This document shows positions 39,206-51,600 of a stretch of 64,000 nt of DNA, piece after piece. Numbering within the stretch: the stretch's first letter is position 1; each line of letters starts with the position of its first letter. A program made the position numbers and the translations under genes. Where the stretch lies: NCBI RefSeq assembly GCF_028769735.1, contig NC_088178.1, forward strand, positions 19,108,357-19,172,356, written 5' to 3'. The notes under the pieces are model-generated. The model was given only the letters and a program-made list of their open reading frames with translations. It was not told the DNA's origin and did not search any database. This DNA comes from Zonotrichia leucophrys gambelii (Eukaryota > Chordata > Aves > Passeriformes > Passerellidae).

Positions 39206-39516
39206 ATACACAGCCTTCTGCCTCTGTATTTGGAGTTGTTAGTGCAACTCGTCAAAGAAAACTGCCTAATATAAATCATATATATGGTAATAATTTTTCC
39301 TCTTTTGTAGTCTGCACAAGATCCATGAAAGATTGTATTTTTATTACTATTTAAACAGTGATTAAATTTAGCCTGAGCAGTGAGCAAGGGTTCACATGCA
39401 TTCTTTTATACTGCTGGATTTTGTTGTGCATCATTTAAAACATTTTGTATGTTTCTTCTTATCTGTGTATACAGTATGTTCTTAAATAATGTTCAATTGT
39501 CAGGAGAACTGTGAGA

Positions 39517-39522
39517 AATAAA
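39517..39522 (+). terminator. ZZZ3: Poly(A) signal AATAAA for ZZZ3 (distal)
   Basis: A canonical hexamer about 1150 bases after the stop codon, with a GT-rich element 30-60 bases downstream. An alternative AATAAA lies at 39200-39205. Confidence 0.6.
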
Positions 39523-39540
39523 CTATGTGGATACAGTCTG

Positions 39541-41493
39541 TTTATATATAGAATGCTTGCTGTGACTTCCTTTCTGTGTAGTTCTGACTCTTTAATCAGG
39601 ATGGAAAGTTTGGACAGGACCTTTGGCTCGGTCACCCAGCGCCGCCTGTGCCGCTCCGGCCGGCAGGATTAGCATTCCAGTTCTCTCCTCCTCACTCACA
39701 GACTTCTTTGTCAGACCACAGAAAATCCAGATTTTAGTAGCCTTGGTACAGTGTATACCATTGTCTGAGAAGCTTTGTAATTATTGTGACATATTTTACT
39801 TAATATATTTTTTATTGAAATGTATAGCTTGTGATTCAGAAACACTTGATTATTTTATAACTGTAATAGACTTCCAGTTGCTTTGAAGCTAGAATACTCA
39901 GAGCAATTAGCTAGAAAACAAACTAATTTGACTTCAAAAGATGGCAATAGGAAGGATAATTGGCTGGCTGCACCTAGTAACTTTAATTATAAATTGATCA
40001 GTATTTTTGCAGTAACTTTAGGTGTAGCTATTTTTTGCTTCAGAAGAAAGAATGTAGGCATTTAATCTATTTAGAAAGTAATACAGTACAGTTACTAAAA
40101 CACTGAGCAAGTATCATATGTAAGAGTATCTCACATATCTCGTATACTTAGATAAATTTAATATACCTTAAAAAACACAACACAAAACTCCCGTGATGTA
40201 TTTTAGTTTTAATTGGAAAAGATACTGCTCTGAGAGGCTTTCTAAGACCATGAAAATATGCTTTCCACATCATTCATGGTCTTTATAGGAAACTAGAGTT
40301 GGTGAAGGTATATTATCGGGAAGAGGATCTGTGGTAACATTAATTTTCTGTTTGTATCCTGAAAAAATTATGGGAATAAAATAAGAAAAGTAAATTAGCG
40401 AAAATACTCAGTCATCAGTTTAGGATAGCTTGGAAAGAACAAAAGATCTTGGTATCCTTGGAACAAGGTTGGAAGCCAAAGGATAATTTCAAGTCTGAAT
40501 CACTCAAGAGTGTCTTGGATAAGTCCTGTTTTATTGAATATGTATAAATATTAATGTTTCCCTATGCATGCATATGCAGCTATTGTTCCTGCATACATTA
40601 TGAACGTATGCAAATAGGTATCTAATGCACATAACACCAAATCAAGCATGGGATTTTTTTGGTTTTTTACACAGAAAAGACAGAAGAAGCAGAAAGAAAA
40701 ATTAAACTGAAAGTGTATGGATAATAATTTTTGTAATTCGATTTAAAAAACCCCAACAAAATAGCAGCTGATTGTTGCCTTTGTTCCCATCCTGCACAAG
40801 TGTGAGACTCCACACTTTATAACTTCTACTGTAATTAAATATCATAGAAAATACTCCAGAAAACCTACCCAGATGAATTTGCAACTTTGTGGTAACTGCA
40901 GAGTGTTCTTTTAAAAAGCAGCAGCAGCAGCTGCTGGTGCACGGGGCTGGTGTGGGCGGAGCTGCCCTGCCCTGGGGAGCTGCTGCTGCTGCTGTTCCAT
41001 GGCACTGGCTGGAGCTGGAGAAGCACTTCCAGAGCACCAGAGGTAAATGTAGGCTATAGAAGCACCCAGGAAAGAAGGAACATCCATGATGTGAAGGATA
41101 AGAACAAAACGTAAAACAGACCCTAAAAAATAATTGAATTGGCATCTACAGGGCCAATGCTAAGGAAGAAAAGGAAACAGAAGAATCTGCCCTGGTTGGA
41201 AAAAGGACATACTCTGTAAGCATGCTGATTTGAGCTATATTTTCAAGTCATGTACTGTGCTTTGAAAAGGATTAAACCCACATATACTGTAACAGAAATC
41301 ACTACTCCTCATTTTTGTACATGTTTTATTTGTATTGTCTTCATTACAAGAAAGGTAACTTTAAAAATGCAAATCTGCTGCATTAAGTACACCTTTGACA
41401 GCACAAGCAATCATGCAACCCACTTTCACTGTAAATTCATCCAGTAGTTCCAGTAAGAGGATGCAGTTACTTTACAGCAATGTCAAACAAGCT
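39541..41493. other. Intergenic gap between convergent ZZZ3 and AK5
   Basis: Mostly AT-rich non-coding sequence. It holds a small CpG-rich spot (39625-39672) and a CAG/CTG inverted repeat (40917-40993). The 147-codon minus-strand frame at 40702-41145 comes from the GC-rich repeat area and has no recognisable domain. Confidence 0.6.
40917..40993. repeat. CAG/CTG inverted repeat
   Basis: A perfect 16-base arm at 40917-40932 (AGCAGCAGCAGCAGCT) is matched by its reverse complement at 40978-40993. They are separated by 45 GC-rich bases. Confidence 0.9.
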
Positions 41494-42589
41494 TTTATTT
41501 AGCTGTCAGTATACCAAAGAAACTCCACAATATTTTAGTTAACCTTAACAGAAATACAATAGCACTTTTACAGACTTTTTTGCAGATTACAGATAAATGG
41601 CTTACTAAAGGTGCAAGCAATATGAATTAAATAATCCCTGACATTTTCCTGTTTTTTTGGTTTCCCACCCCACCACACCTTCCCAAGTTTTGGCAATGCC
41701 AGTACAAGACAACAGATGATGATCTGAATTTTGCATTTGAAATACTTCCAAAGTGAAATTTAGAGATGACATGAGATGTTCTGGCTCAGAACCAACTTTA
41801 CATATGGACTTTAATAGCTATAGCACAAGTGCTGTTAATATGGATCATTACTGGACTGCACATTTAACTATACAATACAATAATCATTCTCAGCTCACAA
41901 AACTGGGAAGTCAGTTACAAAATCATAACATTCCCAGCAGAAGACAAGACTGTCTCAAAAATGGTGTCTGCTTCCCAATAATGGGTTGACAGACTTCCAC
42001 AACATTCAGCTGTATCTTCAGTGAATTTTTCTCCTTGCAACAGTGTTCTGGGCATGTGTGAAAAGGTTATTTTAACTTGTAGCTTGAGTGATTCCAGCTC
42101 CCTTAGAGCTGCATGTTACAGAGAAGAGGTTTCAGGCACTAAAGCCCAAGAACAAGCTAAGTGATACCACAAAAATTAATACTGTTAATAAAAAAATAAT
42201 AATCAATGGGAAACTTGTGTGCAATAACCCTACTGTCAGTCTGCTGGACAGTGACTGGGGTGGGTGGGGAGCTCCCTGCTGGCCAGGCACTGCCCCCTTT
42301 CCCATGGAATGTGTGTGACCATGAAACACAAAACCAGAGCTGCTGCTCACCTTGCTGCTTTTAACCCATGAAGAGCAAACACCCAAGAAATCAAAATACA
42401 GTTCTCAGAGTGGGCTTAGCATTCAGACCACTTTCTGTTGGGTGTACTCTCAGAACTAAGATTTCATCTAGGGTAACATGCCACGTGCACAAATTCCAGA
42501 TAGCTCTCAAGGAAGCAGCTCTGCTTTGACCAGCAAATCATGGCTGTGGGGTGCACGTGGGCAAGGCTGGGTACACACCTCACACACCA
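41494..42589 (-). other. AK5: Probable AK5 3' UTR
   Basis: This is non-coding sequence downstream of the AK5 stop on the minus strand. Minus-strand AATAAA hexamers (TTTATT on +) occur at 41494-41499 and 41325-41330. Either could be the poly(A) signal, so the boundary is only approximate. Confidence 0.4.
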
Positions 42590-42697
42590 TTACTGCATTT
42601 CTGGTGAAAAAAATGCTGCCTCTTCCTTTTTCAGAAAAGAGTCAATTGTCTTGCAGATTTCCAGGAAAACATCCTCCTGTGTTCCTTCTGCATCAAC
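42590..42697 (-). CDS. AK5: AK5 last coding exon
   Basis: The acceptor CAG is at 42700-42698 and the stop TAA at 42592-42590. The exon encodes [20 protein letters not shown], aligning with the C-terminal helix of human AK5. A further 15 residues ([15 protein letters not shown]) follow, where the human protein, as recalled, ends after two. Confidence 0.9.
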   Translation of the reverse strand, partial: VDAEGTQEDVFLEICKTIDSFLKKEEAAFFSPEMQ

Positions 42698-45600
42698 CTG
42701 TGAAGCACAAAAAAAACCAGTTTTGATTAAGTTACACAGAGTTATCTCAGAATCTAAACACTGCAATAAAAAACTGTTCTAATATAAAATGAAGTTGTTC
42801 TGCTTCATGGTAGAAGCATTCTAATGTAGAGGAGCAGCTTAATAAACCAGATTACTGATTTTGTTTCCACAGATTTCTGTAAGAAGGTTCTGCAGGCTGG
42901 ATTGTCTGTAGCAAAGTACATCAGCCAAGTGAGGGAGTTTCAGGCACTCATGTTTTAAAGCGAAGTTACACCTGATGCAGAACAGATGCCAAGGGCTCTT
43001 TGCCCATCACTCCAACCTGGCGAGGTCCTGAAGGGCTGCACAGCACTCTGGGTTTTGGCCACTCCTCAGTAATTTAGCAAATCAATGAATTCCAGTGCAT
43101 TTGTATTTGGTGAGCTGGTTCTGGTTTTATGACATCCTTTGCCCCTATCTTTTATAAGGGCACTGCTTTTGTGGTATAAGAACTCAACTTTCATTGAAGC
43201 AATTTTTTTCTTGAGCATCCCAAAGATTCAGTTATCTGACCAAGCTATTTTTCATTACTGTACTTCACAAAAACAAGATGAATTTGCACTCCTGTGCTGA
43301 AGATGAGAGAGCTGCATTTCAGCAGAGAGGAATGGCACTTGCAGCCAGTAATACTTGTCTGTGTTCCCTGGAAAACATGAGGCAGAACTGAGCTGTTCTG
43401 AGCAAGGAGTTTCATGTCCATCCCATGCTGTGCCACCTGAGGAAGGAGAGCTGTCTTCAGCCCTCACAGCAGTGACAGAAGCAGCTTTCACACTGGCTGT
43501 GTACTCCATGCAGATGCTTCTGCTGATTATTCCTTTCCTCAAATGCCTTCTGATATCTGGTCTTTACACAAAAGCAAGATTCTTCTCTGCTTCTCCATGC
43601 TTAATCTTTCATTCATGCATGACATGAAGTTTGCACAATATTAAATGGACCAATGTCAACTTTGTGAAAGGATCTTTTCCTGAACTGCATTTTCATCTCC
43701 AAGTTGCTGACTAGAAAGCCAGACAATTGTAGTGTTTGAAGGGGACATACCTGCCCATAATACTTTCTGCCATCTCTGGTCTGCAGGAGAATTAAGGGAG
43801 TTTCATGTTCAAATAAATGTATTTTTAAATAGGCCAAGAAATTCTGCTCAGATATGATGTTGTCTTGCAGCCAGCTCCTGTACAGCTGACTGCAGTCCAT
43901 GTACATCTAAGTCCCTCGGTGCTGAGTTTTGTGTGGGAGTCAGCAGCTGCTCCCTGCAGAGCTCCAACAGGGACTGCAGGCGCTCTCCAGAGCTTGGCTT
44001 TCACTCCTGGTGGCACCTGCAGATGCTGAGAAGTTCGGTCCCGGTTGCATCCTGTGGGAAGTGCTGGCACATCTCACCAGCCAGAGCTCCAGCACTGGGT
44101 ACCCAGCCAGGCCAGCCTTCAGGAGCCCTGCCTGGGCCTGTCCCCTTTGGGCTCACTGCAGGGGTGTGTGACAGTGGGAGCTGAGCTGTGCTCGGTGCCC
44201 TGTCCCCTTTGGGCTCACTGCAGGGGTGTGTGACAGTGGGAGCTGAGCTGTGCTCGGTGCCCTGGCCACCTCCCTTGGCCCCCTCACTGCCCTTCATGGT
44301 GCTGGTACTGGTGCTGCTGGTGCTGCACATCTTTCAGAAGTGTTTAGAAGTGGGGGGTACTTACTAGCAGCAAAGAGAAAACAGGGATGATGAACCATTC
44401 TGAACCAAATGTCTGCCTTCTCCAGTTATAACAAAACCAGCAACTCCCATCTCAGCTGCTATCAGACACCTTGTTTGGCCTGTCTCAACTGCCAAGACAA
44501 CTATTTTCATATGGCCATCCCACAGGAAATATACTGCATGCAGGGGCAAGGCCAGAGCCACTTCAAAGCTCTCATCTTAATATGTATTATTATTATCTTT
44601 TTATTTCATAAGTACTTCTGCATTGTCTAACTGATCTAATCTTACAAACACAGCTGATTGCCACTGGCTTTTTGGTGACCTCTTTAGAACTGGGACTGCT
44701 ACTTATGTCTAGATCTAGGGAGTTGTGATGAAGAATTAGTTCTGTAAGCATGGAAACACCACTCTTTATGATGGGCTGGAATGCTGACTTCCTAGCAGCA
44801 CAATAAAATATGGATGGGCCTGACTAATGACAGCCCCAGTGCTTCCCATTCTGGCCTCCTAAATAACAAAGGCCCAATTCATAAAACTAACTAAACATTG
44901 TGGCACAAAACTAACTTAATGTGCCAATAATTCACATCTAGTACTACAGTAATTCAACAACACTCTCAGCGGCTCCAGAGAAAAAACTGTGAATTTCTCT
45001 TCCTCAGATTCTAACAAACCTCATAAATTAGACCTGTTTTCAAGGTTATTTAAGGCTGACTTCTCATAAAACAAGATCCATATACAGTTTTCCACAGTTT
45101 TGAAATGCAGCTATGGCCTTTGGTAACTTCCAATACAGAGAAATTTAATGAGCTCATATGAAAAACTACTGGAGTAACCATCCCTATAGTACAATATTGC
45201 TTCTTTTGTCATTAAAATCAACCAATTAAGTTTTCTGTCAACAAATCTACCTTTTTGTAGGTTTTGAAATTTAGAGCTCTAAACATATACTGCCACTGAG
45301 GAGAACCTGAGTGTCTGTAGAGAGGGTGGCTGAGGACAGACTCTGGAATGAACTCAGTACTTAGAAGCCTCTTACTGAAGGTCAGTCAAGCTCAGCTGTG
45401 TTGTCACTAACATTTACGTCTTTGTCACTAGAGTGTGTTAGAAAATCTCTCTGAGACTGTGCAGGACCTGGTTCTCACAGCAATGGATCAAGCTATGTAA
45501 ATCCACACACTGCCCTAGACCTATTCATATTAGACATGCAGTTTCTGCTGTTTTATCCATGATCCCCTGCTAATGCTTCTGATGGATCTTTCTAGATCAG

Positions 45601-48600
45601 TTTCTCATCTAATGGGCCACAAAGCACCAAGGGGGGAATAGAGAATCACTTGTGCCTTTGTTCCCCACATCCTTATCTATCGGGGTTAATGGGCCTCTGA
45701 GAACCTTTCAAAAGATGGAAATAAACCACATAACTGCTCTCGCTATTACCATTGATTACCCCTCCCTCCCCACAGGCACTCAGAATGGCATCAGCCAGGG
45801 AAGGCTCACAAGTGGAAAACGGGGAGAGGGTGGATGGTCACATTTTCTATGATAATGGTTATGGAAAATGTGGCTGCAAGTGGTTTTAGAAAGAAATAGA
45901 ACAGCACTGAGAAAAAAAATAATGAAAGAAAATAAGTACAGAAAAAACAAACTCCTGTTGGATTTTTAGGCTAAGCTTTCATAGCATGTGATCTGAAAGA
46001 GTCAAAGTTTTTGGGCACCCTTAATCCTCTGCTCTGCCCTGCTTGGCTTATTTGTTATAATCATGCCCTTTTCCTCAGACTTTGAACAGGAAACTTGTAT
46101 GTAAGACACCTACCAGGTGTCTTATGTTAGCTTAGGTAGGATCAGGGTTTTCTTGCTTGACTACCAAGGCATTGCTCTTCTCTTTTACTTACTACCCTCC
46201 TACACACTGTCACTTCAAAAAAGCTTTAAAGGATGAGTCAGATATTAAAAACAATCTTTTTCCCCCCTCCTTTTCTTCTCAGTTGAGAGAGAGCCATATA
46301 TTCAACGGGATTTACATTTTGCCATGTCAAAACACAAGTAGGTGTCTACTAACTTTTCAGATGCACTTTTCTGTCCAGGTGCCTTGGAACTCACTGAGAA
46401 ATAGATTTCAAACCAACAGTGTCTACCTGCTTACTGCTACTATAATGCATTTTGTTTCATTTCATTTAATGCCATTTATCTGAAGCACCTGATCCTCACG
46501 GAAGCAGGCAGCTTGCAGGCAGTGTTTTAGAGAGCACAGCTTTCAGCCCTTGCATCTCCAGTACAAGGTCTTTAATGAAAAGCAGCTACGTGCAGCTCCT
46601 TAGGTGGGTGTTCTGGAACTGACTGCAAAAGAAATTACGGGATATTAAATCCCCAAAACATGAATATAAAAAAAAATTGAAAAATTTCTAATGTGTTAGT
46701 CTCAACTACTTTACCTTCCAGAACACAATTTAGAAACTGAATGCCTCAGCAGAAAAGTGAGGACACTCTTGCCTTTGCCCTTCATTCTTCAGTCAGTTCA
46801 TCTTCCCTTGCAAATATGTACACAGTTCTTCATCTCAGCAGGCTGCTGGAAGGATTGCTGTTCTTTATTCCTGTCAGGTTTACAGGTGTTTCATCTGCAC
46901 CCCCAGCCTTCACCCTCTGTCCATGCATGCCTCAAGCCTCCAGTGCTGAGCAGAAACACAAAGAGGGAATCTTGGCTAAAAGGAAATTTCCAACACAATC
47001 CCCATATTTTGTCAGCTTCACCAGGTCACTGTTCTTGTTCAGAGGTCAGCAGAATGGAAAAATGTTCCAGTTCCACATATCACATTAATTAGTTATGAAT
47101 GCACCTATGCACAATCACTCCAGGTTGGGGAAAGTCAGAAAATCCTGGAGGATTAAAGTGGGAGTGCTGTTACAACCATATACCTTTGTCTCTTCTGTGC
47201 AAGTAAAGCAGGGAGAGAATTCCCAATGAGTGCAGAGCAAGCCAGGTCAGAGCTGAGTTTTTCTGTCTGCACTGTGTTTGTCAGACTCCATCCAACCATG
47301 CCTTAAAGCCTGTTCCAAATGGAGTAAAGCATTTTTACTCTGTGTTCCAGTGCACAGAGTAAGAAAGCTCCTTTGACACTGTACTCTCACCACACCTTGA
47401 TGTGGTGTGACAAATCAGTTCCTCCTCTGCTCAGTGCACAGCCAACATCTAATTCCCACACCAGACCTTTTACTGGCCTTCTGCCCAGGACTGAATTTTA
47501 CATTTGCATATTTAATCAGCCTGAAAACCTTTGGAGTGGATAGGACAAGTTAAATACATCCCACTGTTGTCATGTGCTGTTCCCAGTCTGTGGGAAATTT
47601 TGTCCAGTCCTAAATTTAGATTTTAAACTGGAGATATTAAGTTACACCAATATGCCAACCCCATTTTCTTGTTGCACAAGTCTATTTCTGGTTTTCTTTT
47701 CTGTGGCCAGGTGGAGATGGGTGCTATAGTCAAGCCCTATAAAACATGATCACTTACACAATTAATACCTAGAATTTAGTGGTCCATAGCCACACACTGC
47801 AGTCAGCTGGCTAGAAAAGGTTAATGCTAAATCTTTGTGGAAGTTAGCAGGATTTAGACTTCAATATTCCTCTAGAATCTCAACACCCACTCCTCTGCAT
47901 GCTTAGAAAAGTGCATTGCTGCAATCCCAAGGGACATAAAGCTCACGTGGGCCTTTCACTGAAGAGCTGCTTCTGTTGAAAAACCAAACCTAGGCAGGAA
48001 TCAAAGACTCTTTAAGACTCTTCTTCTCCTCCTCTCTTAAACAGCTTCTCTTCAGATGCTTTGGCCATTGCTTATCCTGGGATCACAGACTGATCTAGGT
48101 CACCAAATAGCACCTTCATAAAGGCATTGCTTCCCTGGAGCTCTTGGATCCCACAGTTTGCCTAAGGAAAAGAGTACACTAGCCTCTGATCTGTGGTTAC
48201 ATGAGGCCCATGGGCGATTTAAAATAAATCCAGGAATACCGATGAGAATTTATTTGAAGGGGTTTTCATATCAACACTGCTAAATTAACTGGTGACTTTG
48301 TCTGAAATGGATAGGAAACACACACAGCTCTCTCAGGAAACAGAGTTATAGAGGCAGCAGCATCTCCATGGCAGCACTAACATCTTCAGCCAGCTTTGGT
48401 CAGTGTCGGAGAGTGATAAACCCTCTTAGGAATGAACAAATCCCCAGCACTGAAAATATGTGATGTTTTAATTAAAATGGGAAAGAAAAATATTAAACAT
48501 GTTAGACTGCCTCTAGGTAAAGTCTCAGTCTTCTGCGTGCATGATATTACAAATTTTAAAAAAACAAAGACTATTTTAGCCTAGCCTGCACCAAAAAAAA

Positions 48601-51600
48601 AAAAGCAGTCAGAAATTATATTTGGTATATTTGATCAGAAGTTATTATTATTAGTTTTTCTTCTTTCCACCTGAATTTCCTTTCATCATTCAGAGAACAT
48701 TCAGAGTGGCTGCTAATGTCAATGCTTGGCTGGGTGTAAAATCTGTTTCTATAAATAAGAAACCAACCCCATGTCCTGGGAATTGCAAGCTTCCCCTTGA
48801 CTCTGCTTTCTTCAACACATGCAGCTTAAATGTATTCACCACTAAAATAGTTTTAAAAGACATTTCCCACAATAACGTTTATAAAGCTGATTTTACAGAG
48901 CATTCATACTCAATGATTCCACCTGGAATATGGATATATGGTAAACACCACATTCACCAGAAGCAAGTTCAGACAATGTACAGACACTGTGAGTAAAAGC
49001 AGTGTAGACATAGCAAAGCACAGGTATTTTCTAACATGCAAACACACAATGTCAGCTTCCCCAAAACTAATGGTACAAGTACAAATCACATATCCAGCTG
49101 TGACCCACAGATTTGGCAGGTTCCTTGAGGAGCTAATGAGCTAGCAGCTTTCAAGAAAGGACTACATGCTTTGCCATTATGTAGGGGACAGAGCAGGAAC
49201 TTACAGCAGAAGCATTAAGGAAGGGCAAAGAAAGTGCATGTCGTGAGAAATGAGGCAGACCATGACTGCAAAATCTGTGTGAAAGTATTAAGTGCAGTTT
49301 CACTCTCTTTGGGGCTGTCACTTCCCTGATGCTTCAGAAAGGGAAACACTGTGGTAGGCACAGCTCCCTGGAATAGGATAGTGAGACAGAGAGCTCTGTT
49401 TTCCTTGGCATTGTGCTGTGTTGCTGTATTGTGTATTGTACTGAATTCTTAGCACATCCTTGCAATTTTGGCAAGATAGCTTCTCAAAGTAAAAACAAAT
49501 AAACCACATAAGCCTTTGTAAGCCTAAAGATTAAAAGTAAGCAGGAATTTTTTTCTGATACTTAGGCTTTGTCTTATGTGCATTTACTGTTGGGGTAAGG
49601 AAAGGCCGCAAATCAGAACTCTTCCTTGGAGTATCACTTCTCTCAGCATTGTGTCATCCTGACCTGCCCTCAGGTCAGGATATTGGTGCATGAATTAGCT
49701 ACACATTCCTCTTTTGGGAACTTTGCAAAGGAGAAAAGTTTGGGGCAGGTGATTTTCATGTTTGCTACGGCCCATCGAAAAAATAGATCCCATAATATTT
49801 CCAGAAACTGTTATTGGATTCTTTCTCTTTTAGGACAAGACAGAGCAGTTGGACTAGATGGTTCTGCAGCTGAACTAAGGGACAGTTTGCCATGACAGAG
49901 CAGAGAAACAAAGAAAGAAAAAACCCCAAAATCCTATGTAAATGAGTCTCCAGATGTGCCAGCTAAGTGCACTTTTTTCCTGTTTCTCTTGAAGTATTGA
50001 TTATAGAATAAAAAGAATGCTTAAAATATCACATCCTGAGCAGGTGCAAACCAAGGCAATTCATTGAAATGAATATAACTATTTATTCCAGCCCAAAAAA
50101 TCTCTCTTGTATGAAGGCCTGTTTTCTTTCAGGATATACACTGACAGTTTTGAAAATTTTACTAAAGGGCTTTGGATTAACATAATCCTTCATCCTAATT
50201 CTGAAAGCCCTTATATAGTAATACGTCCTAATACTTGAAGAAAAGCTTTCTAGAATTTATTTTAAATAAGTGATTCTACACAGATGAGTTATTGATTCAG
50301 GATATGTTCTCTGACTAAGGATAAATCTGGGGTTTTATTCTTTCAAACTGTACTGTGGAACTCACAAGTTTGCAGAAGTTGCAAACAAACCAGGGAATTA
50401 TAAAATGAGAACAACTGAAAAGTGTGGGAACAGTTCACAAATGGTGACATGTCAGTGTTTTCCAAATACCGCTAATATAGTTGAAGTAAAAAGCAATAAT
50501 TTAATTTAAAAGGTCAATTATTTACCTTGCATAACTGTGTCCTGCTTTCATAGTATGCAATCAGAGGGTTTGATGCTTGATAGTAGCTTTCAATCCTGTC
50601 CTCGGTGGTTTCAGTGTTCTCAGAGCTCTGACTGCTCATGGTTTCTGCAGAACACTCCAGGCAGAGCACGAGCTTTGGTTCCCCAATCTAGAGACCAAAG
50701 AAAACAACAAACACTCAAAGCACTGGCCCAGCAAAAGAGATTTTGTTTGGAAAACACCAAAACAGTCACCAAGGAATTTGTGAGTGAATGGTATTTGTCT
50801 ATGGGGAAATGATGCTTATCAACAACCACCCCTCACTGTGGCAGCACTAAGGGATGCCAGCACTGAGGAGCAAGGCTGTGCTTGCCTGGGCTCTACACAG
50901 AGAGACAAGAGATGGGATCTGACAAATTCTGCCTGCTTGGACTCAAGAGTGTCAGTTCATTATTTGCTGGATGCAAACAGTACAGGACTTATGCAACACT
51001 TGACTCAGTTATATTTGTAGCCTTTTTGTTGTTCAATGTGTGAAAAGGGAGTGGTAAACTTAGCTTAGTATTTCAAGATGCAGTAGCAGGAAATGTTCAC
51101 ATAAAAGTGTACCCACTTGAGATGGAAATGAGTAACAACAGGCTCAGGGACACCATCAAATATTCACAGGAATACATCCTGTGGATTACTTTATGTCACA
51201 CAGTATTTTGGACATGCAAACATGTCCTTGTTTGCAGTGTACCCACACCATTCCTCCCCATGCTGCAAAGGAGGGATGTGATACATTTCTCTGCATTTTC
51301 AAATTGGCAAGTAATTTCCAAATTCTGTGGGAAGCTGGTCATTTAATGCTGTTTGGCTAGTGCCAAAGTAGTCATGAGGGAGAGTCTGTCCTTTTCTCTA
51401 ATAAAAATAAATACAGATTTATTTATTTTGATTCTTAGGCCTGGAAAAGGTCATAAATAATCGTCTCTTTCTACATTTGATCATAGATATTGCAGTATAT
51501 TATGGGGAAAAAAGAAATGGCAAGAAGGAGCAAAATGTTCTTTACGGTATTTCAGGAGAGAGCCAAAAGTTCTAAACACAAATCGTCATCATTCTCTCCC

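Larger units (their letters stand above)
38366..39540 (+). other. ZZZ3: ZZZ3 3' UTR
   Basis: This AT-rich sequence after the ZZZ3 stop has no coding potential. Two canonical AATAAA hexamers lie at 39200-39205 and 39517-39522. The second is followed by a GT-rich stretch at about 39553-39583, as expected downstream of a cleavage site. The 3' end is therefore placed near 39540; use of the earlier site is possible. Confidence 0.7.
42698..50525 (-). other. AK5: AK5 last intron
   Basis: A 7.8 kb intron on the minus strand. It carries the perfect 62-bp tandem duplication at 44137-44260 in a GC-rich stretch (about 43.9-44.3 kb), and a 10-bp-arm hairpin at 46102-46124. Several open frames of 80-115 codons occur but show no conserved motif or splice logic. 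Confidence 0.75.

Noticed and set aside
40702..41145. 147-codon minus-strand open frame
   Set aside because: Its central Ala/Pro/Ser/Cys-rich part is the translated CAG/CTG repeat area. There is no conserved domain, and the frame lies outside the AK5 reading frame.
46741..47092. Two overlapping plus-strand open frames of 111 and 115 codons
   Set aside because: They overlap in different frames inside an AK5 intron with no motif or splice support.
49840..49866. CR1-like GAGCAGTTGGACTAGATGG
   Set aside because: The match is short, and the flanks do not continue as CR1; not enough for a repeat call.
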